The notes under the pieces were generated by a model. The model was not told where the DNA came from. It saw only the letters and a program-made list of their open reading frames with translations, and ran no database searches. From the NCBI GenBank assembly GCA_934591815.1, contig CAKTPV010000032.1, forward strand, positions 1-12,036: 12,036 bases of DNA, read 5' to 3'. Source of the stretch: an uncultured Oscillospiraceae bacterium. GTDB lineage: Bacteria; Bacillota; Clostridia; Oscillospirales; Oscillospiraceae. Made by a program: the position numbers and the translations under genes. How positions within the stretch are numbered: position 1 is the first letter of the stretch; each line of letters opens with the position of its first letter. Positions 10,981 through 12,036 of the stretch are shown piece by piece.

Positions 10981-12036
10981 TTACCGCTGATATTCGAACT
11001 CCAGATCGTACATGCTGACGATGTCGCCGTCCTGAATGCCCATGTCCTCCAACGTGTCGAACAGGCCACTCTGGCGCAGCATCTTGTCGAAGTACATCCG
11101 GCTCTCGTAGTCGGAGAAGTTGATGTTGCCCATGAGCCGCTGGAGCCACGGCCCCTCCACCAGCCAGGTGTTGTCCTCCCGCTCGATGTGCAGCGGTTCG
11201 GTGGTGTCGATGACCGGCGGCTTGGGGACATATTCCGGCTCGTACACCGTCACCGGCGGCAGCTCGCTGAGCCGCTGGCTGATGCGCTGCACCAGCTCCC
11301 GCGTACCCTGATGGGTGGCGGCGGACATGGCGAAGAACTCGTAGCCCAGACCCTCCACATGGGCGCGGAAGGCGTCCAGCTGCTCCGTGTCCGCCAGCAG
11401 ATCGGTCTTGTTGGCCACGGCGATCTGGGGACGGGTGGCCAGCTCCGGGCTGTACTCCCGCAGCTCGGCGTTGATGGCGTCAAAGTCCGCGATGGGGTCG
11501 CGGCCCTCGCTGCCGGACACGTCCACCAGATGCACCAGCAGACGGCAGCGGTCGATGTGCCGCAGGAAGTCGTGACCCAGTCCGGCGCCCTCGCTGGCGC
11601 CCTCGATGATGCCGGGGATATCCGCCATGACGAAGCTGACGCCCTCGTCCACGTAGACCACGCCCAGATTGGGATACAGGGTGGTGAAGTGGTAATTGGC
11701 GATCTTGGGGTGGGCCTTGCTGACCACGCTGAGCAGCGTGGACTTGCCCACGTTGGGGAAGCCCACCAGTCCCACGTCCGCCAGCAGCTTCAGCTCCAGC
11801 ACTACATCGTGGCTCTCGCCGGGCAGACCGGCCTTGGCGAAGCGGGGGACCTGCCGGGTGGGGGTGGCGAAATGCTGGTTGCCCCAGCCGCCCCGGCCGC
11901 CCTTGCACAGCACAAAGGGGGTGTCGTCGGACATATCCTTGATGATCTCGCCGCTCTCGGCGTCGCGCACCAGCGTGCCGCGGGGGACGCGGATGGTCAG
12001 GCTCTCGCCGTCCTTGCCGGACTTGCGGCCGCCCTG
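10981..12036 (-). CDS. obg: Obg/CgtA GTPase, partial (N-terminus off the window)
   Basis: 351 residues are visible of a protein usually about 420-430 long; the start lies beyond position 12036. The fragment begins inside the Gly-rich Obg fold (GGRKSGKDGESLTIRVPRG, later CKGGRGGWGNQHFATPTRQ). The G domain follows: G1 GFPNVGKS (about 92-99), G2 Thr in YHFTTLYP (118-119), G3 DIPG (139-142), G4 NKTD (209-212) and G5 SA (238-239). A C-terminal OCT domain (about 275-349, with VEGPWLQRLMGNINFSDYES) is present, as in the long Firmicute Obg proteins. Obg is an essential GTPase of 50S ribosome maturation and stress/(p)ppGpp responses. It is convergent to the surface-fibre operon and separated from it by a shared terminator, so it is a chromosomal housekeeping neighbour rather than part of the system. 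Confidence 0.96.
   Translation of the reverse strand, partial: QGGRKSGKDGESLTIRVPRGTLVRDAESGEIIKDMSDDTPFVLCKGGRGGWGNQHFATPTRQVPRFAKAGLPGESHDVVLELKLLADVGLVGFPNVGKSTLLSVVSKAHPKIANYHFTTLYPNLGVVYVDEGVSFVMADIPGIIEGASEGAGLGHDFLRHIDRCRLLVHLVDVSGSEGRDPIADFDAINAELREYSPELATRPQIAVANKTDLLADTEQLDAFRAHVEGLGYEFFAMSAATHQGTRELVQRISQRLSELPPVTVYEPEYVPKPPVIDTTEPLHIEREDNTWLVEGPWLQRLMGNINFSDYESRMYFDKMLRQSGLFDTLEDMGIQDGDIVSMYDLEFEYQR

Overview
The window is bacterial, compact and GC-rich (by eye well above 50% G+C), with strong AGGAGG-type ribosome binding sites, sigma-A-type promoters and U-tract terminators. Gene content (a SipW-type signal peptidase with TasA/camelysin-like exported proteins, CnaB and sortase surface proteins, and an Obg GTPase) points to a Gram-positive Firmicute, most likely a gut Clostridia member of the Oscillospiraceae type. 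That placement is inference from gene types and protein style, not from a search.

Layout. (1) Positions 1-665, minus strand: a helix-turn-helix protein overlapping the start of a sigma-70 family factor that runs off the left edge, with its own promoter at 637-665. (2) 686-722: a bidirectional hairpin terminator. (3) 723-1080: a regulatory region with a 21-bp-period direct repeat, a strong promoter (881-909), and a leader RNA that can fold into a closed two-arm structure whose second arm looks like a terminator. (4) 1081-10918, plus strand: an apparent operon of nine genes, in order a TetR-type regulator (TTG start), SipW signal peptidase, four TasA-like proteins with SipW-type signal peptides, a 1088-residue von Willebrand A (MIDAS) protein, a fifth TasA-like protein, a CnaB protein with an LLQTG sorting signal, and a sortase. 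It ends at a bidirectional terminator (10944-10977). (5) 10981-12036, minus strand: the C-terminal part of the housekeeping GTPase gene obg, convergent with the operon.

How the genes may work together (inference): SipW would cleave the five TasA-like precursors, which would assemble into surface fibres. The large secreted vWA protein has three Cys/His-rich repeats and a C-terminal CnaB-like domain but no sorting signal, so it is a candidate fibre-associated or tip adhesin. The CnaB/LLQTG protein, whose N-terminal domain itself resembles a TasA-like beta domain, would be fixed to the wall or membrane by the adjacent sortase and could be the base. The locus thus combines a TasA-type fibre system with sortase-pilus parts in one transcription unit.

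Hidden structure not explained by the coding genes: the structured leader (about 930-1036), a packed row of up to six hairpins between the third and fourth TasA-like genes (4440-4615), and a perfect 13-bp inverted repeat just inside the sortase coding sequence (10328-10358).
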